From: JAABTH01 sp964390725
Lineage (GTDB): Bacteria; Bacillota; Dethiobacteria; DTU022
DNA: 64,000 bases
Direction: 5' to 3'
NCBI GenBank assembly: GCA_964390725.1
Contig: CAYMIW010000001.1
Location: 124,001-188,000, forward strand
The notes under the pieces were generated by a model. It saw only the letters and a list, made by a program, of their open reading frames with translations, did not search any database and was not told the origin of the DNA. The position numbers were made by a program, and so were the translations under genes. Shown one piece after another: positions 8,891-17,428 of the stretch (positions are counted from its first letter, which is position 1; each line of letters opens with the position of its first letter).

Positions 8891-9152
8891 CAATGCTCAC
8901 TCCCCCGGGGCTGTAGTCGATCTTAATTACAGAAAGGACCCTGTTAACACCTGCTTCTGTGCAAATATCCTGGGCTTCTTTTACAATTTGCAGCAATAAC
9001 TCCAGTTCACCTTCCATGGTTGTTTCCATCGGTCCGACAATAAACTTAACTCCTGAAGCGGCGATCATATCAATAATCCGGTCGACAACAGAATAAAGGT
9101 TTTTCTCATCAATAAGGGGGATTATCTGCATGCTCAGGTTGCAATTGACCAT
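8862..9152 (-). CDS. Thiamine-binding protein, MTH1187/YkoF family
   Basis: A 96-residue protein of the UPF0045/MTH1187 family (MVNCNLSMQIIPL, then GVKFIVGPMETTMEGE, and a C-terminal RVLSVIKIDY strand). The family is a small ferredoxin-like fold; YkoF binds thiamine/HMP. First gene behind the TPP riboswitch, starting about 30 bases after its terminator, with AGGAG 8 bases before the ATG. Its place ahead of an ABC importer supports a role in intracellular thiamine or pyrimidine binding or salvage. The role in transport is inference. Confidence 0.85.
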   Translation of the reverse strand: MVNCNLSMQIIPLIDEKNLYSVVDRIIDMIAASGVKFIVGPMETTMEGELELLLQIVKEAQDICTEAGVNRVLSVIKIDYSPGGVSIDEKIAKYKD

Positions 9153-9183
9153 TGTTTGTGCTCCTGTGTTTTATCTATAATAA

Positions 9184-9215
9184 TAAAAAGCTGTCGCCAA
9201 CGCAGGCGACAGCTT
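9184..9215 (-). terminator. Intrinsic terminator of the TPP riboswitch
   Basis: On the minus strand an 11-bp GC-rich stem (arms 9205-9215 and 9188-9198, AAGCTGTCGCC type) with loop TGCGTT is followed by TTTTTATTA. It lies between the TPP aptamer and the thiamine-binding protein gene, as expected for transcription attenuation when TPP is bound. Confidence 0.92.
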
Positions 9216-9228
9216 GATGTCATTAAAG

Positions 9229-9318
9229 TATCCCTCCGCTGGTATTATCCAGATCAGGTTTAAGGGTCAGAGCAGTAAATCTCTTTCTCAGCCGGGTAAC
9301 CCCAGCTCCCCTGTAAAA
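9229..9318 (-). promoter_or_regulatory. TPP riboswitch (THI element)
   Basis: The minus strand carries the conserved TPP aptamer parts in order: GGGGAGC, GGCTGAGA, ACCC, ACCTGATCTGGATAATACC and CAGCGGAGGGA. This is the thi-box that binds thiamine diphosphate. It is followed by an intrinsic terminator and then the thiamine-binding/ABC operon, so bound TPP should stop transcription of uptake genes. An open frame runs through it from an upstream transposase relic, but that overlap is accidental. Confidence 0.96.
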
Positions 9319-9333
9319 TGCTATGTTTAAGTT

Positions 9334-9362
9334 ATCATAACACCGGTTGATAATAAAAGCAA
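9334..9362 (-). promoter_or_regulatory. Probable sigma-A promoter of the TPP-riboswitch operon
   Basis: On the minus strand TTGCTT (9362-9357), a 17-base spacer, and TATGAT (9339-9334). Transcription would start near 9327, just ahead of the aptamer. Both boxes lie in the tail of the transposase remnant. By-eye call; no start-site data. Confidence 0.55.
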
Positions 9363-9549
9363 CCAGCGGCGTAATTAAAGTCTTTTCTTTGCGTTCTTTG
9401 TATTCATATCTTTCTTTATTCCGTTTCGCCATCAAATATCTGTCCAGAATAGAAAGGATTTCTACCAGTGAGCGTTGAAATGTTTCTAAAGTCAGATTCC
9501 ATAGCGCCTTTTCGATCGTCGAAAAGCTTAACTTAATTTGTTCATCCAT
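9340..9549 (-). pseudogene. ISLre2-family transposase, N-terminal fragment
   Basis: The first about 70 residues resemble the start of ISLre2 (UPF0236) transposases: IEKALWNLTLETFQRSLVEI, then LMAKRNKERYEYKERKEKTL and a TPLVAFIINRCY strand that matches the usual TLFGEVTFKRRYY region. Full-length proteins are around 450-500 residues. Here the homology stops and the frame runs into the TPP riboswitch, so the rest of the element was lost. The start codon (9549) and an upstream GAGGCCTC stretch remain. No catalytic part is left. Confidence 0.72.
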
Positions 9550-9729
9550 TATTGAGAGGCCTCCGTTCCTGGTGTTTTCTGGTGAAATACCTTTTCTGGA
9601 ACGAGGTCTCTCTTTTCCTGCTTGTTTTATATCTCCCCGCTAAAAAAATCCCGCTTATATTTTACTCATAGCGCGCAGGTATTGATGGTTTTAAAAGGCT
9701 GATTGAGGAAAAGCGAGCTTGTGAAATGT

Positions 9730-10173
9730 TTATAGTTTTGTGGGTGACTCATTTACTTCGAGCCAGTAATTAGCGAGCAGTTTCAACACTTCGGCGGAGC
9801 GGTTAAAATCAATCGGTTTGCGAACATAGCTGTTAGCTCCCAGCCTGTAACATTTCAGTAAATCTCTTTCTTCCACGGATGAGGTCAACACAACTACCGG
9901 AATCAGACTGGTAGCCTCATTGCTACGTATTGCTTTCAGAACCTCTGTTCCGTCCATTCCTGGCAGCTTTAAATCGAGGAGAATCAGACCTGTTTCCGGT
10001 TTCAGGGGATCCCTCATACCGTTTTTGTCCTGATCAAAAAGAAAGGCAATTGCTTCCAAGCCATCATTTGCCACTTCGATGGGATTATTAACCTGGTTTT
10101 TTCTGAAAGCGCGGATAGTTAATTCCACGTCATCAGGATTATCCTCGACCAGCAGAATTACCCTTTTATTCAA
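9730..10173 (-). CDS. CheY-like response regulator, Rcp1 type
   Basis: A 147-residue stand-alone receiver domain. The acidic pair is in LLVEDNPDDVELTIRAF, the phospho-acceptor Asp in LILLDLKLPGMDG, the Thr/Ser in VVLTSSVEERD, and the Lys in YVRKPIDF. The sequence is of the Rcp1 type that pairs with phytochrome-like kinases. TTG start with GGAGAGG upstream. It is divergent from the kinase at 10421, whose SVSHDLRSPLRGISGF box is of the matching class, so the two probably form one phosphorelay. No output domain. Confidence 0.9.
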   Translation of the reverse strand: MNKRVILLVEDNPDDVELTIRAFRKNQVNNPIEVANDGLEAIAFLFDQDKNGMRDPLKPETGLILLDLKLPGMDGTEVLKAIRSNEATSLIPVVVLTSSVEERDLLKCYRLGANSYVRKPIDFNRSAEVLKLLANYWLEVNESPTKL

Positions 10174-10420
10174 GGTATAAGCCTCTCCCCGGATGCGATG
10201 TTGTTTTTTGATAAATAATAACTTCCCTATATAAGTTTAAAATCCTTTAAGACTAATTTATTTTTTTTTAATATTCCGGTTATGAAGGATGGCCGCGAGT
10301 TTTGGCGAATACATAAGCTTAAACAGCTGCCTCTTCTGCAGTGTTTTTCCGATCATCAACGATTTTTATTTACCACTCGGATTGAAGTTTTACAGATCAG
10401 ACGAAAAGGGAATCGTAATT

Positions 10421-12616
10421 ATGACCGGATTTTTAGCAAGATTGAAGAAAAGGAACTGGCATCTCAAACTGTTGCTCATTCTTTTCCCTGTTCTTTTCCT
10501 GTTTGTATTTGTCTACAGGTTTTTAATCATTCCTACATTCGAAGAGGATATATATAGCGAGAAAATGTTGCAAACTGCCGAAATGGTTAATATCGGTCTT
10601 TCTATTCTCGATCATTTTTACCAATTGGAGCAGCAGGGAGTTTTAAGCCGCGAAGAAGCCCAAAAAGAAGCGGCCGGGTTGATACGTGTTATTGGCTACG
10701 GTGAAGAAAAACTCGATTATTACTGGATAAACACTTATGATAACCTGATGATTGTTCACCCTTTTCGCACAGATTTTGAGGGGCGAATACTTTCTGGTTC
10801 CGACGATCCTGAAGATATTTATACCTATGAACTTTTTCAGCGGTTTATTGATCTGTGCCGGGAACATGGGGCCGGACATATTACTTATTACTGGCAATAT
10901 TACGATGAACAGGACCGTTTGGAAGAAAAACTTTCCTATGTTGCTTCTTTTGATCCCTGGGGTTGGATTATTGGGACAGGTGTCTACCTGGTTGATCTTG
11001 AAATGCTTATAAGTCAGAGAAGTAACGTTGCTTCTTTGTTCATGTTACTGTTTGGGATAGCGGTAATTGCCACATTGTACTATTACTCGAAAAGCAGGCT
11101 TACAGAAAAAGAGCTGCTTGAAAGTGAAGAAAAATACAGGATTATAGCAGAAAACACTGCTGATACTATAACTATTCTTGATCTGAATCTTAAATATATT
11201 TATGTAAGTCCTTCGATCTACAAACTGCAGGGTTATACCGTGGAAGAGGCAATGAGCCGTAGTTTAGAGCAAACCCTGACCCCTGATTCATTGCAGGTTG
11301 CCCTAAATACTTTCCTTGAAGAAATGAATCGCATAAACAAAGAGCCGGATAAACCGGATAAAACAGTACAGCTTGAGCTTGAGGAGTATAGAAAAGATGG
11401 TTCTACCATATGGGTGGACAATTCATTAACGCTGCTCAGGGATGAACAGGGGAAGCCGATCGGTATTTTATCGGTTGCCAGGGATATAACTGAAAGGAAA
11501 CAACAGGAAGAATCATTGCGTAGAGAACAGCAGGAGAAGTCGCTTATTTTGGATAACCTGGCCGAAAGGGTCACCTATATGGACTGTGATATGAGAATAG
11601 TCTGGGCAAACCAGGCAGTTGTGACACAGGAAGGTAACGAACTGGCCATAAGTATAGGGGAAAAGTGTTACGAGGTATGGCACGGTTATACTGAACCCTG
11701 CAGGGATTGTCCTGTTTTCACGGTTTTACAAACCGGGCAGGTGTCTGAAGGAGTAGTTGTTTATCCGGATGGCCGCTATTGGAAAATGACCGGTTCACCG
11801 GTTTATGATAAATCAGGCCAGATTATCGGTGTTCTTGGTACTGCTCTTGAGATAACCGATCTCAAAAAAGCGGAAAGTGAACTAAAAAAACTGAATGAAG
11901 AACTGGAAGTGCGGGTTCGCGAAAGAACCGAAGAGTTGAGCCGCGCCAACAAGGAGCTGGCGGCCTTTACTTATTCGGTTTCTCACGATTTGCGTTCCCC
12001 GTTAAGAGGAATCAGTGGTTTCACGGAAGCAGTACTTGAAGATTATGAAGAGAAACTTAATGGGCAGGGTCGCGATTACCTCGAGCGTGTTTTAAAGGCA
12101 ACCGCCCGTATGAACGAACTTATTGATGATCTGTTAAAACTTTCCAGGGTAACAAGGCAGGAAATTCATAAACACCAGGTTGACCTGAGCGCAATGGTTA
12201 CTGCTTATGCGGTTTACCTTCAGGAAGAAGCCCCGGACCGCCGGGTGGAATTCAGGGTGCAGCCGGGCTGTACAGTTATTGGAGATGCAGCTCTTTTGCG
12301 CATTGCCCTGGAAAACCTAATAAACAACGCCTGGAAATACACAGGGAAAAATGAACAGGCCCTGATTGAGTTTGGTCAATATGAGGAAAATGGCAACAGT
12401 GTCTGTTATGTGAAAGATGATGGTGTAGGGTTTAACATGGTTTACAAGGATAAGGTATTCAATGCTTTTCAGAGACTGCACAGCCCGGGAGAATACCCCG
12501 GTACCGGGGTTGGCCTCAGTATAGTCCAGCGCATTATTGAACGTCACGGTGGAGAAATCTGGGCTGTATCTGAGGAAGAAAAAGGCGCTGTTTTTTATTT
12601 TTCCATACCTTCATAG
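10421..12616 (+). CDS. Sensor histidine kinase: sCache-PAS-PAS-HisKA-HATPase
   Basis: About 731 residues from ATG 10421; the frame is open to 10289, but the extra 44 residues look non-natural and an AAGGG precedes 10421. Order: TM about 14-36; extracellular single Cache domain about 45-195 (IVHPFRTDFEGRIL, ASFDPWGWIIGTGVY); TM 201-225; PAS about 238-355; second PAS about 372-485 with three Cys (CYEVWHGYTEPCRDC); coiled coil; HisKA with His near 522 (VSHDLRSPLRG); HATPase about 610-730 (NLINNAWKYTG, GTGVGLSIVQ). It should sense a small extracellular ligand and phosphorylate the divergently encoded Rcp1-like regulator. Confidence 0.92.
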   Translation: MTGFLARLKKRNWHLKLLLILFPVLFLFVFVYRFLIIPTFEEDIYSEKMLQTAEMVNIGLSILDHFYQLEQQGVLSREEAQKEAAGLIRVIGYGEEKLDYYWINTYDNLMIVHPFRTDFEGRILSGSDDPEDIYTYELFQRFIDLCREHGAGHITYYWQYYDEQDRLEEKLSYVASFDPWGWIIGTGVYLVDLEMLISQRSNVASLFMLLFGIAVIATLYYYSKSRLTEKELLESEEKYRIIAENTADTITILDLNLKYIYVSPSIYKLQGYTVEEAMSRSLEQTLTPDSLQVALNTFLEEMNRINKEPDKPDKTVQLELEEYRKDGSTIWVDNSLTLLRDEQGKPIGILSVARDITERKQQEESLRREQQEKSLILDNLAERVTYMDCDMRIVWANQAVVTQEGNELAISIGEKCYEVWHGYTEPCRDCPVFTVLQTGQVSEGVVVYPDGRYWKMTGSPVYDKSGQIIGVLGTALEITDLKKAESELKKLNEELEVRVRERTEELSRANKELAAFTYSVSHDLRSPLRGISGFTEAVLEDYEEKLNGQGRDYLERVLKATARMNELIDDLLKLSRVTRQEIHKHQVDLSAMVTAYAVYLQEEAPDRRVEFRVQPGCTVIGDAALLRIALENLINNAWKYTGKNEQALIEFGQYEENGNSVCYVKDDGVGFNMVYKDKVFNAFQRLHSPGEYPGTGVGLSIVQRIIERHGGEIWAVSEEEKGAVFYFSIPS

Positions 12617-12693
12617 TATTGTTGCCATGGTTTCACTCTTATCCAGAGTATGGTAAAATTTGTTTATGCCTGATTACAGGGAGGAGTGCATTA

Positions 12694-13716
12694 ATGATAG
12701 ATCTACGCAGTGATACGATAACCAAGCCCACTGAAGCCATGCGCAAGGCGATGGCGGTTGCTGAAGTGGGAGATGATGTTTATGGTGAAGATCCCTCAAT
12801 AAACCACCTGCAGGAGTTGTCTGCACAGATGATGGGGAAGGAAGCGTCGCTTTTTGTCCCCAGTGGGACGATGGGTAACCAGCTGGCGGTTCTGGCCCAT
12901 ACCCGCCCCGGTACTGAAATTATTCTCGAAGCAGATTCTCATATTTATTATTATGAAGCGGCGGCAGCCTCGGTTTTTGCCGGAGTTCAGCCCCGGCCGT
13001 TGTCTGGAGTAAGGGGTGTATTAGATGCTGAACTAGTAGAGTGGGCCATTCGCCAGGATGACATTCACCTGCCTCCGACATCCTTGATATGCATGGAAAA
13101 CACCCATAACCGGGCCGGTGGTACTATCGTGCCCCTTGCTGATATGCGTGCAGTATATGATGTTGCCCTGCGGCATCAGGTTCCTGTGCATCTGGACGGA
13201 GCGCGAATTTTTAACGCATCAATTGCCTCGGGTGTAGCGGTGAAAGATTATACCGCCTGCACTACATCAGTTCAGTTTTGCCTGTCAAAAGGCTTGGGTG
13301 CTCCAGTTGGATCAATTTTAGCCGGACCGGAAGATTTTATCGAGAAAGCCAGGAGATGGCGAAAAAGGCTGGGTGGGGGGATGCGTCAGGCTGGTATAAT
13401 CGCTGCTGCCGGGGTTGTAGCCCTGGAAACCATGGTTGACCGCCTGGCTGAAGACCATGAAAACGCCCGCTTCCTTGCTGAAGGGTTGGCCGGTTTGGAG
13501 GGTATCGATTTTGATCCGGATGATGTTGATACAAACATAGTTATTGTTAAACCGACAAAAATGTCCATTCGGCAACTGGGAGATGAGCTGGAAAAGAGAG
13601 GTATACTGACGGTCGTAATCGAACCTGACCGAATTCGTTTTACTACGAGCCTGGAAGTAAACAGAACGGATATTGAAAAAACGGTTACAGCTGTTCGGGA
13701 GATACTGAAAGCGTAA
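12694..13716 (+). CDS. ltaE: Low-specificity L-threonine aldolase
   Basis: A 340-residue fold-type I PLP enzyme that cleaves L-threonine or allo-threonine to glycine and acetaldehyde. It begins MIDLRSDTITKPT and shows GDDVYGEDPS, LFVPSGTMGNQLA, ENTHNRAGG, the HLDGARIFNA cofactor Asp, and the PLP lysine in CLSKGLGAPVGS. ATG at 12694 with GGGAGGAG upstream; the longer frame to 12619 is not supported. Monocistronic by appearance. Confidence 0.93.
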   Translation: MIDLRSDTITKPTEAMRKAMAVAEVGDDVYGEDPSINHLQELSAQMMGKEASLFVPSGTMGNQLAVLAHTRPGTEIILEADSHIYYYEAAAASVFAGVQPRPLSGVRGVLDAELVEWAIRQDDIHLPPTSLICMENTHNRAGGTIVPLADMRAVYDVALRHQVPVHLDGARIFNASIASGVAVKDYTACTTSVQFCLSKGLGAPVGSILAGPEDFIEKARRWRKRLGGGMRQAGIIAAAGVVALETMVDRLAEDHENARFLAEGLAGLEGIDFDPDDVDTNIVIVKPTKMSIRQLGDELEKRGILTVVIEPDRIRFTTSLEVNRTDIEKTVTAVREILKA

Positions 13717-13861
13717 GGAAAACCCGGTTGCTGTATTCTTATAATTAAGATTCCTTGATACTATTTTTCAAAGTTGAGAACTGATTTTTAAACACCCTGG
13801 TTGCGTAGCTTATTATACCTTGGTTTTATCATGTTTTCCGGGGTGTAAATTTTTTTGTTTG

Positions 13862-13878
13862 TTGGCATATTAATTGCT
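13862..13878 (+). promoter_or_regulatory. Probable sigma-54 (-24/-12) promoter of the putrescine aminotransferase gene
   Basis: TTGGCATATTAATTGCT gives TTGGCA and TTGC with GG (13864-13865) and GC (13876-13877) exactly 10 bases apart, the sigma-54 spacing. It lies about 95 bases before the ATG at 13971. An inverted pair ACACCC (about 13790) and GGGTGT (about 13841), upstream of it, could be an activator site. No sigma-54 activator gene is visible in the window. Confidence 0.6.
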
Positions 13879-13970
13879 TTTATTTTGGTATGAAAGAATG
13901 GGTATCTTTTTCCGGTGAAAAGCTTCACTTTGGCGGTATTATTATAATCTGAGAGGAGCAGTTGAGTATT

Positions 13971-15323
13971 ATGGACCAGTATAAAAAAGCGATGGATTAT
14001 GCCGGTCGCTGGCTGGGAATCATCAATTGCGAAGAGCTTGATGAATCGACGGCTCAGCAAATTTCCAAGGAGACGGTTGATAATTTTGTTAATCACTTTA
14101 ACAAGGGCTGGGTAGACTACCGCAAGTCAGTTACTGAAGCTGGCGATTATGCCGGCACGGAATGGCGCGGGCATGGGATTTATTATTATGATGTTTTTGG
14201 TCAGGAATATATTGACTGTCTGGGTGGTTACGGAGCTCTTGACCTGGGCTGGTCGCACCCGGAAGTAGTTGAGGCTGTTCGGGCCCAGGCAGGAAAATCG
14301 GGTATACCAAGCCAGGAGCTGATGGATCCGCTGCGGGGTGTGCTGGCCAGGCTGCTGGCTCATATTACCCCGGGCGATATTGACCATTCTTTTTTTGTGA
14401 ACAGTGGCACCGAAACTATCGAAGGGGCCCTGAAGATAGCCAAGCTGTATACTGGTAAGCATAATTTTATTTCCACTGTTTCCGCATTTCATGGAAAAAC
14501 CCTCGGATCACTTAGTGTCATGGGCAAAAAAGATTATCGTGAGGCTCTTCAACCTTTTGGTGGTCAGACATTTTATGTTCCTTTCGGAGATGCTGATGCT
14601 CTTGAAAAACAGCTTGAAATATGTGCAAAAGTAGGTATTGAAATTGCTGCATTCATCGCCGAGCCGATCCAGGGAGAGGCCGGGGCAATAGTTCCTCCTG
14701 ATCAGTACTGGCCGAAAGTAAGAGAAATATGCAACAGCTATGAAATACTGCTTATATGTGATGAAGTCCAGACCGGTATGGGCAGAACCGGAAAGCTGTG
14801 GGGAGTTGAACACTGGAATATCGTTCCTGACATTTTATGTGTGGCAAAGTCTCTCGGAGGCGGTTTGATGCCGATGGGAGCTTTTATGGGGAATGGAAAA
14901 ATATGGAGTGTATTTGAGGATCCTAACCCCTTCATTCATACAACAACAACGGGTGGCAATCCTATGGCCTGTGCTGCGGCAATTGCTGCCATTAATGTAA
15001 CACTGCGCGAGAAGCTGCCCGAAAAAGCTGCGGAACTTGGTGGTTATTTTATCGACAAGCTGAAAGAATTTGCAGAAAAGTATCCCCAGGTATACAAGAG
15101 TATAACCGGTAAGGGGCTGTTAATTGGGCAGCACTTCCAGGAGCCCGAAATCGGTTACCAGATTGCTGCCGGACTCTTTAAGAGAAAAGTCCTGGTGGCC
15201 GGAACCCTGATCAGTGCAAATACGGTTCGTTTTGAACCGGCTTTAATAATAACCCGTGAACAGATTGACGAAGTGTTGAACCGCCTCGATGATGTATTGC
15301 AGGAAGTTGTAAAAAAACTTTAA
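13971..15323 (+). CDS. patA: Putrescine aminotransferase (class III)
   Basis: About 450 residues, strongly like E. coli PatA/YgjG (459 aa): YRKSVTEAGDYAGTEWRG, IDCLGGYGALDLGW, the SQELMDPLRGVLARLL block, FFVNSGTETIEGALK, AFHGKTLGSLSV, EPIQGEAGAIVPP, LICDEVQTGMGRTGK, and the PLP lysine in CVAKSLGGGLMPMGA. It moves the terminal amino group of putrescine or cadaverine to 2-oxoglutarate. Start may be ATG 13971 or TTG 13962; AGGAG at 13954-13958 is 12 or 3 bases away. The probable sigma-54 promoter parallels the sigma-54 control known for E. coli patA. Confidence 0.9.
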   Translation: MDQYKKAMDYAGRWLGIINCEELDESTAQQISKETVDNFVNHFNKGWVDYRKSVTEAGDYAGTEWRGHGIYYYDVFGQEYIDCLGGYGALDLGWSHPEVVEAVRAQAGKSGIPSQELMDPLRGVLARLLAHITPGDIDHSFFVNSGTETIEGALKIAKLYTGKHNFISTVSAFHGKTLGSLSVMGKKDYREALQPFGGQTFYVPFGDADALEKQLEICAKVGIEIAAFIAEPIQGEAGAIVPPDQYWPKVREICNSYEILLICDEVQTGMGRTGKLWGVEHWNIVPDILCVAKSLGGGLMPMGAFMGNGKIWSVFEDPNPFIHTTTTGGNPMACAAAIAAINVTLREKLPEKAAELGGYFIDKLKEFAEKYPQVYKSITGKGLLIGQHFQEPEIGYQIAAGLFKRKVLVAGTLISANTVRFEPALIITREQIDEVLNRLDDVLQEVVKKL

Positions 15324-15364
15324 CCTGCAGTGATGAAAATCAGGCGATTTTATTTACTGTAATA

Positions 15365-15402
15365 CTGTATAAAGACCGGCTTAACAGCCGGTCTTTATAC
15401 AG
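15365..15402. terminator. Perfect 16-bp hairpin between patA and the GGDEF gene
   Basis: Arms CTGTATAAAGACCGGC and GCCGGTCTTTATACAG with loop TTAACA. The stem is perfect, but no T tract follows on either strand beyond the stem's own AT-rich foot. It most likely ends patA transcription or stabilises its 3' end; it could also serve both strands. Confidence 0.65.
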
Positions 15403-15470
15403 GCCTGATTAAAGGGGTTTGGACTATGCTGTCGAACTTATATATATAACCCGGATCCTGGGGGAATCTA

Positions 15471-17009
15471 ATGTATCTTAATCCGTATATTTTACCGTAT
15501 CTGATAGCTTGGATCATACTGCTTTTGTTGGCCGGACAGGCATGGCAATACAGGAATAATCAAGCGGCTGTTCCTTTTGTTGCGCTGGCCCTTACCTGTG
15601 CTTTTTATGCTTTTTTTTATGCTCTTGAGCTGTCATCGGCAGAGCTAAATTTAATAATGTTCTGGATTAAAGTTGAATATATCTTCATTTTGCTCATTCC
15701 ACCCTTGTTGATTTATTTCACTATGGCTTATACCGGTTGGAAAGTTGGGGAAAAAAATGCCATTGTTATCAGCATGCTTGCTTTTTCCCTGCTTGTATAT
15801 ATTCTACTGTTGACAAACCAGTATCATGGGTTGATTTACCGCAGTATAGAATTGGATATGAACGGACCTTTTCCAATGATTACTTTTGAAAAAGGGATTT
15901 TTTATTGGATAAACACGATATATATCTCAATCGCGGTTTTGGCCGGCAATGTTCTTTTTTTAATCATGTTAATCAATGCCAACAAGGTATACCGGGGGAA
16001 AATAGCACTAATGGTTCTGGGTTCTTTCTTGCCCTGGAGCGGTTTTATTTTTTACCAGATTCAGGCCCTGCCCTGGAACCTCGATACAACCCCATTATTT
16101 ATCTCTGCCAGTGCAGTTTTCTTTTTCTTAGGGATGTTTCGCTACCGCTTATTTGATCTCACTCCTGTTGCCAGGACCAGGCTTTTCGAAGAACTTCCCG
16201 ATGGGGTTCTTATTATTGATAATAACCTGAATATAGCTGATCTAAATAAAACCGCAACAGGTTTATTCAAAACTGGAAGCCTGGCGGTAGGCAGAGCGGC
16301 TGCCGAAGCTCTGAGCGATTGGCCGGACTTACTGAAGGTGCTCGGGTCTGCTTCCGGTCGAGTTGATTTTGAACTAAGCAGAGAAGGGGTAAAAGGGAAT
16401 AATTGGTACCGGATTGACATTATACCCTTGCAGGAAAAGCAGGGGCCAGTTTACGGCCAGATGGTGATTATCAGCGATATAAGCAGCCGAAAAAAAATAG
16501 AAGAAAAGCTCCAGCTGCTTGCAACAACCGATGAACTGACCGGACTCTGGAATCGGAGATACTTTATTAAGGGACTCAGTGATGAGTTAAAGCGTATGAA
16601 ACGTCATGATCACCCTTTTTCTCTCCTGATGATCGATATTGACCATTTTAAAGCAGTAAATGACCTATTTAGCCACAACGCAGGAGATCTCAGTTTAATG
16701 CATTTGTCCGATCTGGTGCGAAGCCGGCTGCGAGAGGTTGACCTGGTAGCCAGGCTGGGGGGGGAGGAATTTGGGATTATCCTTCCCGGAACATCACTTG
16801 ACAATGCCTTCACGGTAGCGGAAAATTTAAGAAAAATTATCGCTGAAACTCCATTTTGCCACGAGGGAGCTAAAATAAGCCTGACAGTCAGTATTGGAGT
16901 AACCGAATGCAGACCGGATACTGCATCTGTTGAAGACCTGCTGAAGTTAGCTGATAAAGCGCTATACAGCGCCAAAAAAGAAGGGCGTAACCGCGCCGTA
17001 ATTATTTAA
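15471..17009 (+). CDS. Diguanylate cyclase: 7TM sensor-PAS-GGDEF
   Basis: A 512-residue protein. The first about 225 residues contain seven hydrophobic helices of the histidine-kinase N-terminal 7TM type (YLIAWIILLLLAGQAWQY at the start; LFISASAVFFFLGMFRYRLFD at the end). A PAS-like region follows (about 235-345, ELPDGVLIIDNNLNIADLN), then a GGDEF domain (about 350-512) with TTDELTGLWNRRYF, FSLLMIDIDHFKAVND and active-site GGEEF near residue 430. It should make cyclic di-GMP from GTP in response to a membrane signal. I see no RxxD product-inhibition motif with certainty. Confidence 0.9.
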   Translation: MYLNPYILPYLIAWIILLLLAGQAWQYRNNQAAVPFVALALTCAFYAFFYALELSSAELNLIMFWIKVEYIFILLIPPLLIYFTMAYTGWKVGEKNAIVISMLAFSLLVYILLLTNQYHGLIYRSIELDMNGPFPMITFEKGIFYWINTIYISIAVLAGNVLFLIMLINANKVYRGKIALMVLGSFLPWSGFIFYQIQALPWNLDTTPLFISASAVFFFLGMFRYRLFDLTPVARTRLFEELPDGVLIIDNNLNIADLNKTATGLFKTGSLAVGRAAAEALSDWPDLLKVLGSASGRVDFELSREGVKGNNWYRIDIIPLQEKQGPVYGQMVIISDISSRKKIEEKLQLLATTDELTGLWNRRYFIKGLSDELKRMKRHDHPFSLLMIDIDHFKAVNDLFSHNAGDLSLMHLSDLVRSRLREVDLVARLGGEEFGIILPGTSLDNAFTVAENLRKIIAETPFCHEGAKISLTVSIGVTECRPDTASVEDLLKLADKALYSAKKEGRNRAVII

Positions 17010-17023
17010 GGAGAGATAAAATT

Positions 17024-17407
17024 ATGTCCCGGGAAGAAAAAACCCTTGATCTGATTGCTCTGCTGCACCAAATCCTGGCAGTGATTACCGGGATAACCTC
17101 TTTAATACCTCTTGTCTATTTAATTTTCGGGGTTTTTCTGCTTAATGTGGATGGCGGAGCAGGTGATCCCACCCCGAGGGTTTTTGCCCTGGTTTATATT
17201 ATTATATCCACACTGTTAATCCTGGCAGGCTGGACTCTTGCCGTATTAGTTTTTATAGCGGGAATTAAACTCAGGAAACGACAATCATACAAATATTGTA
17301 TGGTAATTGCTTTTATGGAGTGTCTTTTATTACCTCTTGGGCCCATCCTGGGCATATATACAATAATTACTCTGAACCAGGAAGAGTATATCTACCTGTT
17401 TGAGTAG
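17024..17407 (+). CDS. Hypothetical membrane protein
   Basis: A 127-residue protein with three or four hydrophobic helices (about 12-42, 52-80 and 92-117), short loops, and a basic turn KLRKRQSYKY. GGAGAG precedes the ATG. It starts 14 bases after the GGDEF gene and ends 21 bases before the amidohydrolase, so the three may share a transcript. No family recognised; the LHQILAVITGITSLIPLVYL start looks like small DUF-type membrane proteins. Confidence 0.75.
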   Translation: MSREEKTLDLIALLHQILAVITGITSLIPLVYLIFGVFLLNVDGGAGDPTPRVFALVYIIISTLLILAGWTLAVLVFIAGIKLRKRQSYKYCMVIAFMECLLLPLGPILGIYTIITLNQEEYIYLFE

Positions 17408-17428
17408 AGATAAAAGGGAGTATCCCCG

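Noticed and set aside
9223..9549. Open frame of 108 codons read as one intact gene
   Set aside because: The first part is a transposase fragment and the last part is the TPP aptamer read in one frame by chance; reported as a pseudogene plus riboswitch.
10289..10420. Longer N terminus for the Cache kinase
   Set aside because: The extra 44 residues are unlike a kinase start, and a ribosome site and charged pre-TM segment fit ATG 10421.
15324..15470. Cyclic-di-GMP riboswitch before the GGDEF gene
   Set aside because: Only a terminator-like hairpin is present; the GEMM core bases are missing.
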